Positions 34,974-48,796 of a stretch of 64,000 nt of DNA are shown piece by piece. Each line of letters starts with the position of its first letter. The stretch's first letter is position 1. The position numbers were made by a program, and so were the translations under genes. Source of the stretch: Takakia lepidozioides (lineage: Eukaryota > Streptophyta > Takakiopsida > Takakiales > Takakiaceae); the NCBI GenBank assembly GCA_030704615.1, contig CM060732.1, positions 54,109,053 through 54,173,052 of the forward strand, given 5' to 3'. The notes below the pieces were generated by a model. The model ran no database searches. It was not told where the DNA came from and saw only the letters and a list, made by a program, of their open reading frames with translations.

Positions 34974-37900
34974 ATGGTGGTGGCATGGGGCCAGTAATGG
35001 CATGGCCACATTCGCAAATTACGCAGCCTCAGGCAGCCACTGGGGTCAGGGAGAGGGAGACTGCTGGTGACAATCAACGCTTAAAGAGGAGGCCTTCATC
35101 AACATCACTGATTAATGATGGCAGTTTGAGTATGCCAGTGACCAGCAGCACCCCTCACCCAAGTGCACCATCAGCGAGACGAGTAGGAGGAAAAGATGCC
35201 CTTTCTTATGCTGCGATTCTGCGGTCCCGCAACAAGTTTGTGGATGCTTTGGCACTGTATGAAAGCATTTTGGAAATGGAGCCGCGGAATGAGGATGCTC
35301 ATGTTGGCAAGGGTATATGCTTGCAAATGCAAGGCCTTTCACGACAAGCATTTGAGAGCTTTGCCGATGCATTGCGGATTGATCCACAGAATGTGTGTGC
35401 GCTCACTCACTGTGGAATCCTGTACAAGGAGGAAGGTCACCTAATAGAAGCCTCAGAGGTGTGTCTTGCACCCAGATGAATGGATCTTGTAAAGTCTCTT
35501 TGCTCAAAGGTAGGTGATACAAACAAACCAAAGGGCTTTCCTGGTTGAAAGCCTGGAACCCTCAACCAAAACTTACTAGTGAGCAAGGGATAGCCAATAA
35601 ATTCCTCCATCAAAATGTTGTATTTAACGTGAGTGAGTGGGAGAGGGCATCCCAACAGTTCAGCATCTTTGTCTGTGCAGAGGTGAGTCATTTGATAAAA
35701 TTTGGTTGGTTGTTCTTCTTGTCATGGTTGTTATGGTAAGAGAGACTTTAGTCGTTACTTTACTTTAGAGACACCACTGGTTGCATGGGTGGCCAACTGA
35801 GATGGCTTGATGCCAGCTTACCATGATCACTGGACGGGCATGTGCAGGCTTATCACAAGGCATTGTTGGCAGATCCAGGCTACAAGCCGGCTTCAGAGAA
35901 CTTAGCGATTGTGTTAACGGACTTGGGAACAAGTCTTAAACTGTCAGGAAATGTTCAAGAAGGGTTGGCGAAGTACTATGATGCCCTGAAAGCAGATAGC
36001 CACTATGCCGTAAGTGGATCTAGGTTTGTGGTATGGGTACTGGGGGCTTGCTCACTAAATCAAAGTTTACTGGAGGAGGTTCACATTTGTTTGACTGTAC
36101 TTGGACCTTGGAAGGTGGATGGTCACCTTCATTTCATTGCTGTCCTTCAGCTAGGTTGAGTATCCAGTAAAAGGGGGTTGTGGCCACTATTCATCACCGT
36201 AGTAAGCATCCCAGTGAAGATGGCTATGTACCCTTTGAAGGGCATAACTTGGAACCCATTGTGGGGTGTGTTAGCCACCAATGGTAATGTAAGTCACAGT
36301 GCAAAATCAACACAGTGCTGGTTTATGGCCTGGCATGGATATCACTCTAGGTTGAATCTGGTTGATGCCAGGAGTGGTCCTCTAGTGCAACAGATGTGAC
36401 ACTTCTCAGTGTGTGACTTACAACTTGTAATAGACAAGCTAGAAAATTCAGATGTTATATGCAGCACTGCTGCTGTAGCCCAAATTGGGCTGCAGTTCTA
36501 GAATGCCAGGGACTTTGTGTACAGGGAAGATAGTCCAAAAGAAAGACAGGTTGATTATGTCCAAAGGGGGTCTTGAGGGCCCATGAGCAAAGTATTATAA
36601 CAAGAAACCACTTCAGAACACATCAGCAAAGTGCCCTATGAATGAAAGAGAGAGAGAAAGAGAGAGGCATTGGGACTGACTTGAAGATGTTAATCGTTGG
36701 ACTTATTAGAGCATATTCAATGAAATCTACTGATTGGAAAATCTTGCAGTCTGGGTTTAGTGGCCTTGACTGCAGAGGTATTGGATGACAGTGTTTGTAC
36801 CTCCCATAATAAGACAATGAGGAGTGAAAGGTACAAAGGGGCTTTTAGGGGAGGAATGTGGGGAGTAAAAGAAAGAAAAGCTGACACATGTTGACGATAT
36901 ACATTATGTTAGGGCGGCATATAACGGGTTTGTTGGTGTATTGGCAGCCAGCATACTACAACTTGGGGGTGGTTTACTCGGAGATGATGCAGTATGACAT
37001 GGCTCTTGGCTGTTATGAAAAAGCTGCCCTACACAGACCCATGTATGCAGAGGCCTACTGCAATATGGGAGTCATTTACAAAAATCGGGGTGACCTGGAT
37101 GCTGCAATTGCCTGCTACGAGAGGTGAATTTCCTGAATTTTTGTATAAAAGCCTGGAGCCAGGAAACCCTACAATTTTTAACTCGAGTCAGAACATTGGA
37201 CAGGGAGTACTTGCCTTTGATATGTATTTCCGGCCTTACACAGTTCTTCTGATCTGTCTGACTATTATTGGCACAACAGGTGTTTGGCGGTGTCACCCAA
37301 TTTCGAGATCGCAAAGAACAACATGGCTATTGCTCTCACAGATCTGGGCACCAAGGTGAAAACCAAAAACTATCTCAGTCACCTGCTGGTCCTCTCCTCT
37401 CCTATTACCTGTGACTTTTGCATAGTGATTGTTGAAAAGTGAGTGTCCAATACGAAGGAGGTAATGTGGTTGTGGTAAGCCATGTTAGAGTCCAAAATTC
37501 CTGAATCAGGCCATGGAGGTACCTTCAACCTGATTGTAGTGCATGCAGTGTCTAGACAGAACAAATGGAGCTATGAGCATCTTAGAAACTAATTCTTATT
37601 TGAAGCCTCATTAGAGCTGGCACGTACCAGAAACTAGTAATGATGTGGAATCTGGCAGGTCAAGCTGGAGGGAGACATTCATCAAGGGGTTGCGTATTAT
37701 AAGAAGGCTCTGCTCTATAATTGGCATTATGCTGATGCAATGTACAATCTCGGGGTCGCCTACGGTGAGATGCTCAAATCTGACATGGTAAGATCCAATT
37801 CGATATGTATGAAAGTGTAACAGTTGGATTGTAGTCAGGAATATCCAGTCTTTTATGTTGCAATATTTAATCATGCATCACACTTAAAAATGTGGGAGTC

Positions 37901-40900
37901 AGTAGAACATTCAGTTGTAGACAAAAGCCTGTGGGATTGTGTTAGAAATGAGTGATCTTAAATCACTCCCTCCTCTTTAGATTTCTACTATTGCGGGTGG
38001 ACTATTTCACCGACCTTTTGACAACACCATATAGGAATGTCCATATCTTGTGCGGATGTAATCCTTTGAAGATTGCTTGCTTCCAAGTGTACACCAGCAC
38101 TGAAACCAAGGTTAGGTATCTGATTCCTTAAAATTTTGGGTAATGTGGAATCTCCCCCCAAAATTTGTCCTGATAGCCTCGTTGGAGAACATCAACTTTT
38201 CTGGATCTTGTGCACCAATGTAGTAGAGTTGCTTCAAGTTCCTGCCTTTTCGTCACCTGGCCTCTTTATCAGACAAAGAGGTATGTAGATACCTTGTACT
38301 GTTGTTTTCTTCTGAAATTTTTGGCACTTTGGGGTTGGGGTGAACACAGGCAGTTGTGATGTACGAGCTTGCACTACATTTCAATCCACATTGTGCAGAA
38401 GCTTGCAATAATTTGGGAGTCATCTATAAGGACCGTGATAATCTCGACAAAGCTGTTGAGTGCTATCAGGTTGGTGGACTCATCCTCTGAGATTCTATCA
38501 AATTTATTATTCCTCAGATTTGGAGATGAGTTGTAGGCAAGTGCATATGATGGGAAGGAAGTTCAAGTGAGAAGTTATTTGTGTGATGTGCTAGTGGGAA
38601 CGCATTAGTCTTCTAGGTCTGCCAGTGGCTGCGAATAGTTAGAGTTTGGATGTGAATAGTGCATAGAGGCTACGTTTGTGTCCTTCACATCCCTTGAGAG
38701 TATTTTGTAGGAACTCTCTTTGATGGTGGGTGGTTCGTGATATCAGATGGCGCTCTCAATAAAGCCCAACTTTTCTCAATCCCTCAACAATCTAGGGGTG
38801 GTCTACACTGTCCAGGTAAGGGTTTTTCTTATTTTACATGGATTTACCTTTTTGACATCTCTGTTGTGGTCAGCCTTTTGATTAATCTGTGTGGAGTTCG
38901 ATAGGTGGCTAGATTTTTAAATGAGTGTGTTGGAGTGACGGGAGTCTTGGTTCAGTGGTCATACTTGCGCTGTCCTGCATTGCAAATTCTGGATCATCTT
39001 TGCTGACCAAATCTTTGAACCGAAGTTTTTGTTCCAAATTTTCCTGGAATTATATCAAAAGGAGATGAACTGGGTTAGAAAGAGAGGAGAGTGGCAGAGT
39101 GGAAGGCGAGAGAAAAAAATCTGTTTTCCTGCCCATCTGGTTGTTTCTTGCATATCAAGACTGTGATGGAGGTTTTTTTTGTGATAAATTGGCATTTTTG
39201 GCTAGTTTTATTCCATTTGAAACAAAAAGAACTGTGGGAGCTGGCCAACTGGTTGTTTCTTGGTATGACAAGACTCTGATGGAGGTTTTCACTTGATGAA
39301 GTGCATTTTGGGGGTTTATTTTCTTTTTAAAACTAGGGGACGTTTTGTATCTCATGTGAGGAGTTATTGGGTGTAGTCGTTTCAGTCAAACTTGGAGCGG
39401 TAGATGTCGAGGGTAATATATTATCTCATGTCCTCTGTGGTAATTTGCAACGTATGCATGCAGGGTAAAATGGACTCAGCTGCAAGCATGATAGAGAAGG
39501 CTATTTTGGCGAATCCATCGTATGCCGAGGCGTACAACAATTTGGGTAGTGGCCTGTTTTTCATCATCTTCTGTCCCTCATTCTCTCTCTCTCGTCTTTA
39601 TTCTTTTGTGTTTTGGCAAGGAGGTCACACTAAGAAGAAATACGAAGAGCAAACTTTACAACAAGAGGTTATTTAATTTTCACTTTCTCTGCTCGTATAC
39701 GGTTTCTTGCACTTGAGCAGGCAGATGAGTGGTTGGGTGTTTGTGCCATGCAATGCTTAACCTGGTGATCCTTGGCTCAATCCTTCAACATGTGCTCCAT
39801 CTATTGGCCCCTCGTGGGCAGTGCGTTGAGCTACTCTGTAAATTCGCTGGACGTCAAACAAATTTTCACTTTTCCTTCTTTTACTTTCTTATTGGACATG
39901 GGTTTTATGCCACAAAGGCAAGGACAAGCCGAAGGTAACAAAGTTGAGTCCTGTCGAAGCAGGTGTGGTTTCACTTCACCTTGAAAGGGGCTAGTGTCTT
40001 CTGTTGGGAAGGTGGACATGTAGTGGCTGTAACTGTGGTAACAAGGTTGCCTAAACCTCCTGGGTACTCACAAGTGGGGTAACTGGTGGACCCACTGGCT
40101 CCGTTTTTTACAGTTGGGTTGGCTATAGTGGATGACATCCAACATACACCTATGTGGTTTTGAACGCACAACTGCTTGTAAGGTGGCCTTGTGCCCTAAC
40201 TACTCGGCGATCTGTTGGATGTTGAGACGAGCTAAGTTTAATAAGTGCATCTGCTACCTGTAGATGTTTATTGTTCAATTCACTGAAGTAATGTGCTCAC
40301 CTCTGTTCTGCTAACAGAGCTAGGGTGGACTGACAGGTGTGTTGCATAGAGATGCTGGGAGTATTCCGCTTGCAATCGATGCATATGAGCGCTGCTTGCA
40401 CATTGACCCTGATTCTCGAAATGCTGGCCAGGTTTGATTGCATGAGAGTGTCCTTCTCGGTTATTCCATTTGACAGCCTCTTTTGTGTTGGACTTTCTGA
40501 GCTGTGACATTTAGAGGAAAGTAGGATTAAATGTTTTCACCATCCATATGAAGTCCTCATGTTCTCGACTCCGGTGGGTTTCACAGAATCGCTTGCTGGC
40601 ACTGAATTATATTCATGAAGGTGAAGATGACAAATTGTCCAATGCTCACAGGTATACCATTTTCTTTGTCTAATTGTCAGGCCCTCAAGGTTAGCGGACT
40701 GTAAATTGAAGTTTAGCACAGGATGAAGTGGTATAAACAGATTATAGGACACACCTGAATATATTTTTGTAATCAAGTGGTGTTGCGTGGATATGTATAG
40801 GGATTGGGGAAAACGCTTCAACCGCCTGTACCCAGAGTTTACATTTTGGGAGAACTCTAAAGATAGAGAAAGGCCCCTCACAATAGGCTACATCTCGCCC

Positions 40901-43900
40901 GACTACTTCACACACTCAGTCTCGTATTTCATTGAAGCTCCTCTTGTGCATCATGACTACACCAACTACCGGATTGTGGTTTATTGTGCGGTTGTGAAGG
41001 TGCACTATCCTCTGTAAATGTATTCTCATATATGTGAAAAGAGTATTTGTAATTTCACGAGTGAAGATTTTGCAGTGAATCTCCCAGCAGCTGCCACAGG
41101 GGAGTATTGGCATTTTGGTTTGTCACCTTGGGTTGGCCCCCTTTGGAATCCACACAGTGATCCCCCTGCCACTCGTAGCGTGTGTGAGCAACCTGCTAGA
41201 ACTTCTGTGTTTAGCTGTAGTCTATGCAGCTCAAGCCAACTTTAGCTCTGAATTCCTTAAGATAGTACACATAGCTTAGGAGTGTTGTACAGTTGAACCA
41301 GAGTAGAATTATTACCCAGCTCCAACTTTTGCTTTTATTTCTCCTGTGTTGGGGAGTGGTTTAAAATGTGACCTCATGCATCAGGCGGATGCCAAAACTC
41401 ATCGGCTCAAAGAAACTGTTCTGAAGAGAGGTGGTGTCTGGAGAGACGTATACGGGATTGACGAGAAGAAAGTAGCAAATATTGCCAGGGAAGATAAGAT
41501 TGACATACTGGTCGAGCTCACCGGCCACACGGCTAACAATCGGCTTGGTGTCATGGCCTGCCGGCCTGCCCCTGTTCAGGTGCATTCGGAGTCTAGTATT
41601 GTTTTGCAAGTTCTATTACATGATGTTTTGAGAAAGATAGAGGCTGCAAGTGTTGCTATATGTACCTTTATGGCATAGTCCCCGTGGGTAGTACCGCTCC
41701 TAGAGCCGCTTGTGCGTTTTCAGATCAGCAGGGTATATGACCAGCAGGGACATTTGACTCATCCTGAAATTGCATAGCACTTGCTCACAGCCCAGCCACA
41801 GACAAGCTGGTATTATAGGTCATGGTACCAGAGATGATACAAATGGCTGCTAGAGAGAGTAAGAGAGGTGCAAGCTTATGCTCCACTGTTACCTTTCACA
41901 TTGTAAAGGCTATTAGCAGAAAGGGGGTTGAAGTTTCCATGTCCCCTCGTACGATCACATAGTATTCTTGTTTTATGTACTAATCTACCATCCTGCTGAG
42001 CTATGCAGGCAACATGGATTGGATACCCCAACACAACAGGCCTGCCGACGATCGACTACCGCTTTACAGATGCTCTGGCAGATCCACCTACCACCAGACA
42101 AAAGTAAGCGAATGAAGGTGTTGTTGAGAGAGATGAGCTTGCACTGTTATTTTTCACCAATACAGATAATGTAGATGTGCCACCTTAGTCTTGCAGGATA
42201 CAAACTTCAGGATTGAATGGCAATCTTCGTATTGTGTTCACCTTACTATCTTATATCCAACTGTGACTCATTTGTACGATGAGTTATATAGTGTAGCTGC
42301 CACAAATTTATAAATATTTTGCCACTTGTATTATTATGTTTCTTCAATCCCAAAAATCAAGGCAGGAGTGTGTTTGAGGGACAAGGAGAAAGTACTAAAT
42401 GGCAGTGGTTTCTGGTCGGGTATAGTTAGCTTCATTTTGAGGCAGGTAGGTGACAATATGCAAGGTCCACTGGCATGTCATCGAGCATTTCATGGCCCGC
42501 TTGCATATGGAACTCTTTAGTTGCACCCCGAGAAGTTATCCTCTGGGGTCCTCTGATCAATGATTCTGTGGCTTGGACGGTGGATGATTGTTTGACACTC
42601 ACAGGCACGTGGAGGAGCTTGTAAGACTACCGGGTTGTTTCCTGTGCTACACTCCGTCTCCAGAGACTGGCCCGGTGGTTCAAACACCCGCTCTCACTAA
42701 CGGTTTTGTCACTTTTGGGAGTTTCAACAATCTTGCCAAGGTGAAATTGTCTCTGTTACTTGTTGCTAGTTCGGGATATGCTAAATCTAGCACAGTCTCT
42801 CTAGCATATCTTGCCTTGCCAAAGGCAGAAATGGTCTCTGCCCCTCTCACATCTATCAGATAATAGAAGTCACTGGTCTCTTTTTTTTTCCCTCAAACTT
42901 TCTGCCTGTCTGAAGAAAAAATTGTCCACAAGCAGATTTCAGGACCTTAAACAAGAAGCTAAAAATTGAAAGAATGTACTTATAAGACGTAAAAATTGAA
43001 AGACAGAGAGAGAAGAGGGAACCTTTGCCAATGCAGTTAATTTCATTCACAAATACATCCTTAGCCTCACACTCCGGGTCTTCAAATGGATCCATACTCC
43101 TGGACAATATTACCCAGTTTCTCTGGTTTGAGAACAACCACACAATTTCTCACAAACTGTACCCACCCTAATCAAGAACAAGTGTTATTTCATACGATAG
43201 CTCTGGTCTGCTCTAGATTAACATCAGAGACAGTTCCTATTTAGTCAATCAGGATGAAGTGTGTTTGTTAACTGCGGTGCTACTGAAATTGTCAAAAGAT
43301 CATGGGTTTTCTCATGGTTCATTTGGTGTCAGCTGTAAGCCCACGCGCTTACTCCTTGTTCGATCAGCCGATCTGCTAGCTTGTGACTGTTTTGGCAGTT
43401 GGATTTAAGGAGTTTGGTAGCCTAGGATGGGCTGGAGTAAGATCGTTTGATTCATATTAAGGCATGTTGACTTAATATCAACATGATAGATAACCAGACT
43501 CCTGTCAATGAGGCAGCTAGGCATATTACTTGCCTTGTCACCTCCCTATTTTGAGTCTATGTACTTAATTTCAAGGGGTCTGGAATAAGCATGAGTTGCA
43601 CTTTGACAACCACGGTGTACTGATACCTAGCCGTTGCAAATGCAGAAGTCTTGAGTCTAGACTTCCTAGATTTAGGAATGCATGGGAGAGCTTCAAATAT
43701 GCAAAATATGTGGGATGTTTTAACACGTGAATCTTTTTCTCGTGCCTTTTGCTGTTCACCCCAATAATGTTTGTGCCAAAGACCTAGTCAGCTTCAGAAG
43801 GGACTAGGCCTTGGGCCTTGCAGGCATTACAGCTAATCTTACCAGCTCAATGGAGCAAGTGAATAACCTTGTTCTGGATCGGCAGTTGAAATTTAGAAGA

Positions 43901-46404
43901 TACTGATTTGCCATTTTTGACATGCAGATGACACCACGTGTGCTGAGGGTGTGGGCAAGGATACTGTGTGCAATTCCAACTGCAAGGCTGGTTGTGAAGT
44001 GCAAGCCCTTTTGCTGTGACAGCGTGCGAGAGCGGTTTCTGGCCAAGCTAGAGGAGCTGGGGGTGGAGTCACTGCGGATTGACTTGCTACCTTTAATCCT
44101 TCTCAACCATGATCACATGCAGGCATATTCTCTAATGGACATAAGGTGCGTTTGTGTCTAAGTTGTCCTCATCGAGAGTTTCATGTCAGAAGATTTGCGT
44201 TTGCATGTATGTGTGGTGTGAGAGAGAGAGAGAATGTACTCATTTGCAACAATTACCTTTGTGAGGTCACCCCGGTGGTGGGACTTACTTTGGTATAAAC
44301 TATTGATTCGAGCTTTCCAGATATCCTCTAGAAAACCCTTTTCACAAGCACCAATTTGCTGTGTGCGAGCCCAGCAAGTTGACCCCAACAGTGCCAGGGC
44401 TTCAGGCTCAGCCTCGAAAGTTGCTGAACAGAGGTGCAGGGACTATGTTCTTGATTCCTGAAGAGCATTGCTCTCTGATGAGAATACCCCAGACATTGTA
44501 TCAGAATGGATATACTTGTGAGTCTACCTGCATTGACGATCTCCCTTTGCTCTCTGCATCTGTTTATTGTTCAAAGGTAGACTCCCCACCCTCAGTTCAA
44601 ATTTCAGTACAGTGCTGAGGGTAGGTAGGCCCTTCAGATCATCCTTAATGACCTCACCCTTGTCACAAACTGTAAAGAAGTTCAGGGAATTTTTCTGCCT
44701 AACTTCGTCTTGTTCGGACATTCTTCGTGTTTCTGACGTGACCATGGACACTTCAGCCTCCAAGTCAGCTTCATCTAGCAGGGTCAGTTGTTCCTGCCTA
44801 GTATTCAGGTACTTGAAAATCTCCTCTACCGTTTTTGGCCAGGACTTGGCCTGTTTAGCAGGACGGTCCTGCTTCCAAGAAGTAGAGTTGATCATTTCAG
44901 GGTATCTGATATTAGGGATGAATCTGACCGCACCATCTGACCACGAACTTATCACATGGAGAGCTCAAGGGTGGTGCGCCAAACTCACTCCGAACAGCTA
45001 CATCGGCCGTTCTACAGCATGCTGACATGCTCTCTTTGATCACCAAAAGCTGAAAGGATTCTAAGTTTTAGTATGGTTGGAGTTGCCAACCCACGCGGAG
45101 ATGTGTATTCGAAGGCAGGCCTAATAACATCGCAAAGCATGGTCCTTTTAACCAGTGGAAATTTGGAAGATTGGCTGTGTTGTGGTGTTATGCCCATTGG
45201 ATTGACCACATTCCTGTGACAGGGAATGGATTGTTTTGATGTATGAGCTGGTATAGACATAGTGCCAGTACTGCTGCCCTAAGCCCAATCTGTCAGAGGT
45301 GACACTGAAAAATCGCAATGTATCTTGAAATTGTCAAGGTTCCTTGGCCTACCGAGGTTCTGACTGAGGTTTGAATTCGTAACTTTTTTTCTAGATTGAT
45401 GCCTACTTTAATTGCAATAAAACAGAGAGGTAGAGGTACTTGGAGAATTGACAGAGTTGTAAAAGCTTGACCTAAGCTTAATGATACCCGTTGGTGAGTG
45501 GGCATAGTAGACTGGTGCTGGCAGTCGTCTGTTTAGTGGTTGCTGATATAGTGGTTGGCTTTACTGTGCAGCCTGGACACATTCCCATATGCAGGAACAA
45601 CGACAACTTGTGAGTCGCTGTATATGGGGGTGCCGTGTGTCACCATGGCCGGCCTTGTCCATGCACACAATGTTGGCGTCACTCTTCTGCATCAAGTTGG
45701 TAGGTGACACTCGCTTTTCATTTGTTATACCTTGTACCAAGCCATGGGATCAAGTAGGGACTGCCATGGAGTGGTAACTGTTGATTGAAGTGATGTAATG
45801 CATGTGTGATCCTTGTAATGCTGTAAGACACAGTGAGAGAGATATAGCCTAGACCCTGCCCCCGGTTTGGGTGGACCAAGAGGGAACAGTCATACCTTTG
45901 TGAGAGAGACACTGACTGTACTATTTTTGGGTGTTGTTGGAAATATTTGCAGGACTAGAGAAGCTTGTGTCGAGGACAGAAGATGAGTATGTTAGCAAAG
46001 CTATAGAGCTGGCCTCAGATATACCAATGTTGTCAAGCCTCCGAAGTGGGCTACGAGACCGCATGGTGAAGTCACACCTTTGCAATGGGCCAAGCTTTGT
46101 CCGGAACTTGGAGGCGAACTACCGTACTCTGTGGCACCGCTATTGTGATGGTGATGTTCCATCTGAGGCTCGCAGGAAAGCAGAGGCCGATTTGTCTAGG
46201 AGCCGGAGTGCAAGCACGAGTGGGGATGTGACAGACATGATGATGAAAGAGGCAGGTTATGCAGTACCAAGTCCTAGCCCTGCTGGCATCACGCCCACCC
46301 CTTCTCCAACCTCTACTCTTTCTACTACTGAGGGCAACGGCTTGGGGGACACTCGAAATAAAACCGTCAAGAGAAGTCTTAGTACACTAGGGCAACCGAG
46401 TTAA
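34970..46404 (+). CDS. SPY: SPINDLY: TPR-containing O-fucosyltransferase of the OGT-like GT41 family
   Basis: SPY attaches O-fucose to Ser/Thr of nucleocytoplasmic proteins such as DELLA repressors, and so modulates gibberellin, cytokinin and clock signalling. Coding exons: 34970-35458, 35848-36009, 36948-37123, 37280-37355, 37659-37787, 38350-38469, 38747-38815, 39464-39545, 40337-40431, 40587-40651, 40801-40999, 41385-41579, 42009-42103, 42605-42740, 43928-44145, 45572-45699, 45953-46404. All phases agree, giving 2886 nt and 961 aa; Arabidopsis SPY has 914. A Ser-rich leader is followed by about ten TPRs (for example YNLGVVYSEMMQYDMALGCY and CNNLGVIYKDRDNLDKAVEC). The catalytic region has TIGYISPDYFTHSVSYFIEAP, IDILVELTGHTANN, FVTFGSFNNLAK, NHDHMQAYSLMDIS and TFPYAGTTTTCESLYMGVP. 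The C-terminal tail is Ser/Pro/Thr-rich. All introns are GT-AG. Intron 15 carries an antisense LINE fragment. Confidence 0.96.
44395..45260 (-). mobile_element. LINE family A copy 2, 3' fragment inside SPY intron 15
   Basis: The minus strand matches the RT-distal part of LINE A: the stretches PNIRYPEMINSTSWKQDRPAKQAKSW and LPTLSTVLKFELRVGSLPLNN align with the equivalent region at 18.6-19.2 kb. Part of the RT thumb is readable up to about 45250. It is 5'-truncated and frameshifted, and lies antisense to SPY within the 1426-bp intron 44146-45571. Confidence 0.85.
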
Positions 46405-47480
46405 CCGAAATTGGGCACTTCCAGAAGCATTCCACTTGTGCGACAGGTTATCATTATTGGGCGCAGGCTTCTGAACCATTGGCTTGCATGTACCTAATTG
46501 CTTGACAGCTGTTTTGTGATGACAGCCACAGCTGCCATGGACAGCCATCTCACCCACATGCTACAGTGGATAAAACCCCCTCCGAAAACCCTTTCCCCTC
46601 TTCTTAGCATTTATCCATATGAGCGTCTGTGTCACCATTCAAATGCCCACAACCCACAACGATCACATCGCAGGCAGTTAAACTAACTAGCCGGGAGTCC
46701 CACTGCAGGTCTGTTAAAGTAAACGCAATGGGGGTTGTCTGCGGAAAACTCTTTGTGGTAACATCTAGGACGAATTGGGAGAGAAGTTTTGATGGTCCTC
46801 AAGGGGTCTATATTTTTCATGACTCATCTGGAGTTGGATCAAAGCCTCCTGATAGATTGTTAGTGACAGCACCCTCACCTTCCAGGTATAGTCAGAGGCT
46901 TTGTCACTGTATAAAAGGATCAATGTGTACTGTATCTGGACCATCCAGTGGGTAATGGAATGAAGAGATGTGGAAATCTAGTTGGCGGGATGGACTCATT
47001 GTACATCACTTAATATAGATAATGGAATGGTAGCCATGAATATGCAGAGACTTTAGTTGTAATTTTTGGCTTAGATTTATAGGCCTTGAGCTAACTGTAA
47101 TCTACTGCCTCTCAGGGTTGGGGTATTGTATTGTGAAGAGAGGATAATCTACATAGGTGGACGAAGAAGTAATTTTGTAAAAATTAGGTGAGGTGATTAA
47201 ACCCTATAGAGAGGTTTATGGGACTATGTGGTTGGTGAAGAGGAAAGGGTTGGTGTGGAGTGACAGTTTCTTTTCTTTTTTTTCAAATGGGCTATGTACA
47301 ACAAGATGCTCAAGCCTCATATGGCGAGACAAAGCGGATGGGTGTAAAATTGAGTGGCTACATCACCTTGAAAGGAATTGAAAATTTTGGCGACATGTCA
47401 AAATTGTCGAGCTAAGTTCTTGCTTATAATGCAACCAAGCCGGATCATGACAAAGCATTCTTCTACTTTGTAGTAGTTAG
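46405..47480. other. SPY 3' UTR and spacer
   Basis: No gene is seen. The first few hundred bases are the likely 3' UTR of SPY. I could not point to a clear polyadenylation signal. Confidence 0.5.
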
Positions 47481-47570
47481 ACACTTTTTTTTTTAGGAAA
47501 GGGGACAGAGGCCCTTTAAGTCATATTGAATAGGAAGTCTTGGAAAAATGCCATAAGGCAGTACATCGCA
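47481..47570 (-). repeat. LINE B-type 3' tail (minus strand)
   Basis: Read on the minus strand, CTTAAAGGGCCTCTGTCCCC followed by TTTCCTAAAAAA matches the 3' end of LINE B at 52.1 kb and 31.56 kb. The upstream bases CCTATTCAATATGA also align. The tail end lies at about 47482. Confidence 0.65.
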
Positions 47571-47932
47571 AGCGATTGGGTAGCACCCTGAACCGCGCTC
47601 CTAGGGCTAAGCTCTAATCTCAGTCAGTGGCTTACAGGTGAGCCAGCGAGCTACAAGCCAGACGATTGAAAAACTACAATTTAGAAATAACAGCAGCAGG
47701 TTCATCTGGAAGATCCAGAAACTGCACCAGCAGAGAGCAAGAGTCACGATCACGGAGGTCGAGGTGACCAAGTGATTCTGTCTCCCTCGCGTTTGCACAA
47801 AATTCCAAGGTAAGTCCATTCTCCATCATATTGTGCGAGCAGGGCTGTCCTCCTGCTCTCAGAACATTTGCGAACTTCCAACTAAGGTTTATGCGTTCGG
47901 CAAGACTGCTGGCAACATAGATCTACCCCACG

Positions 47933-48281
47933 TTACTTGCAATACCGATCAGCCTTCTTTTTAATTCGCTCATCAAGGGCCGTCTCTCTCGATTGCACTT
48001 CCGGTATAACGTAACCAAATCTCTTGGTCTCCACAGGGAAAAGCTCCTCATACTTTTTACTTTTCTTTCCATCAGCCCGTGCCCGTGTCAATATCATACA
48101 CTTTGTCAGACGCTTCGGTTGGGTTTGCTCCAGCCACTTCTGCCTTCTGTGGAGATTCCGTGGTCACATTCTTCGTTTTCTTCTTCTTCTTCTTCTTTTT
48201 CTTATCTATCTTTCTCTCAAGCCCTAGACCACCCTTCAGACTGAGCTTACCGCCTTTCACCTTGTCATACGAAGATGACAT
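47933..48281 (-). pseudogene. FAM32A-like small Lys-rich protein, single exon with one extra base
   Basis: From ATG 48281 the minus strand encodes SSSYDKVKGGKLSLKGG, a run of about nine lysines, then an acidic/Thr linker. The frame stops at DIDTGTG. Removing one G from the doubled ACGGGCACGGGC near 48080-48090 lets it continue with GKKSKKYEELFPVE, KRFGY and ALDERIKKKADRYCK to a stop at 47933-47935; the total would be about 115 aa. The N-terminal GGKL-LKG plus poly-Lys module resembles FAM32A, a nuclear protein linked to spliceosomal exon ligation; I am less sure of the C-terminal half. No intron is present. Outward-pointing LINE-type tails lie on both sides, so a processed copy is likely. A live gene with a sequencing error is the alternative. 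Confidence 0.6.
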
Positions 48282-48424
48282 CTCTACAGTAACAGCGCCC
48301 CACCCGACAGACAACGAAGTGCGATCTGCAAGGGAGTATCGTGGGTTGGAGAAAAAAAATCCACACTTATTTTAGGTAAATGCTTGGGAATTTTCTGGAG
48401 ACCATAAAATATGTGTTCCCCCAG

Positions 48425-48490
48425 GCTCATAGTTCCAAATAAAGTGGTTTTCAGGGCCTCTGTCCCCTCTTTAAAAATAAAAAAATGTGG
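48425..48490 (+). repeat. LINE B-type 3' tail (plus strand)
   Basis: CAGGGCCTCTGTCCCCTC followed by an A-rich run with T interruptions (48471-48486). It is the same motif as the LINE B 3' ends, in the opposite orientation to the tail at 47.48 kb. Confidence 0.55.
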
Positions 48491-48796
48491 ATCCATGTAG
48501 GTAGGTCCACTGAGCCTTAGGAAAAACATTTGGTAGACACTAGGAAGGTGACGGTGAAAAATTGAAGTGTTGAATAAACTCTAATCAAAGTGTCTGGTAT
48601 ATTCCATTCTCAAGGTAGATTCTAGATATTCTACTTACATAGGATGTGGCTACTAAGCAACAGGGAAAGGAAGATTATGGCTATTTATGTGGCGAGTGGA
48701 GAGTTAATGGGGCTATCTCCTCCTCCTTCTTTTTTCTTTTGTTTTCGCTCCATTACTAGCTCTACTAGAAAGATGAGTTCTACCCAAGACCCTCCT

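Noticed and set aside
48079-48375. Phe-rich plus-strand ORF with a hydrophobic run
   Set aside because: It is the antisense of the poly-lysine stretch in the FAM32A-like ORF; the apparent membrane segment is an artefact.
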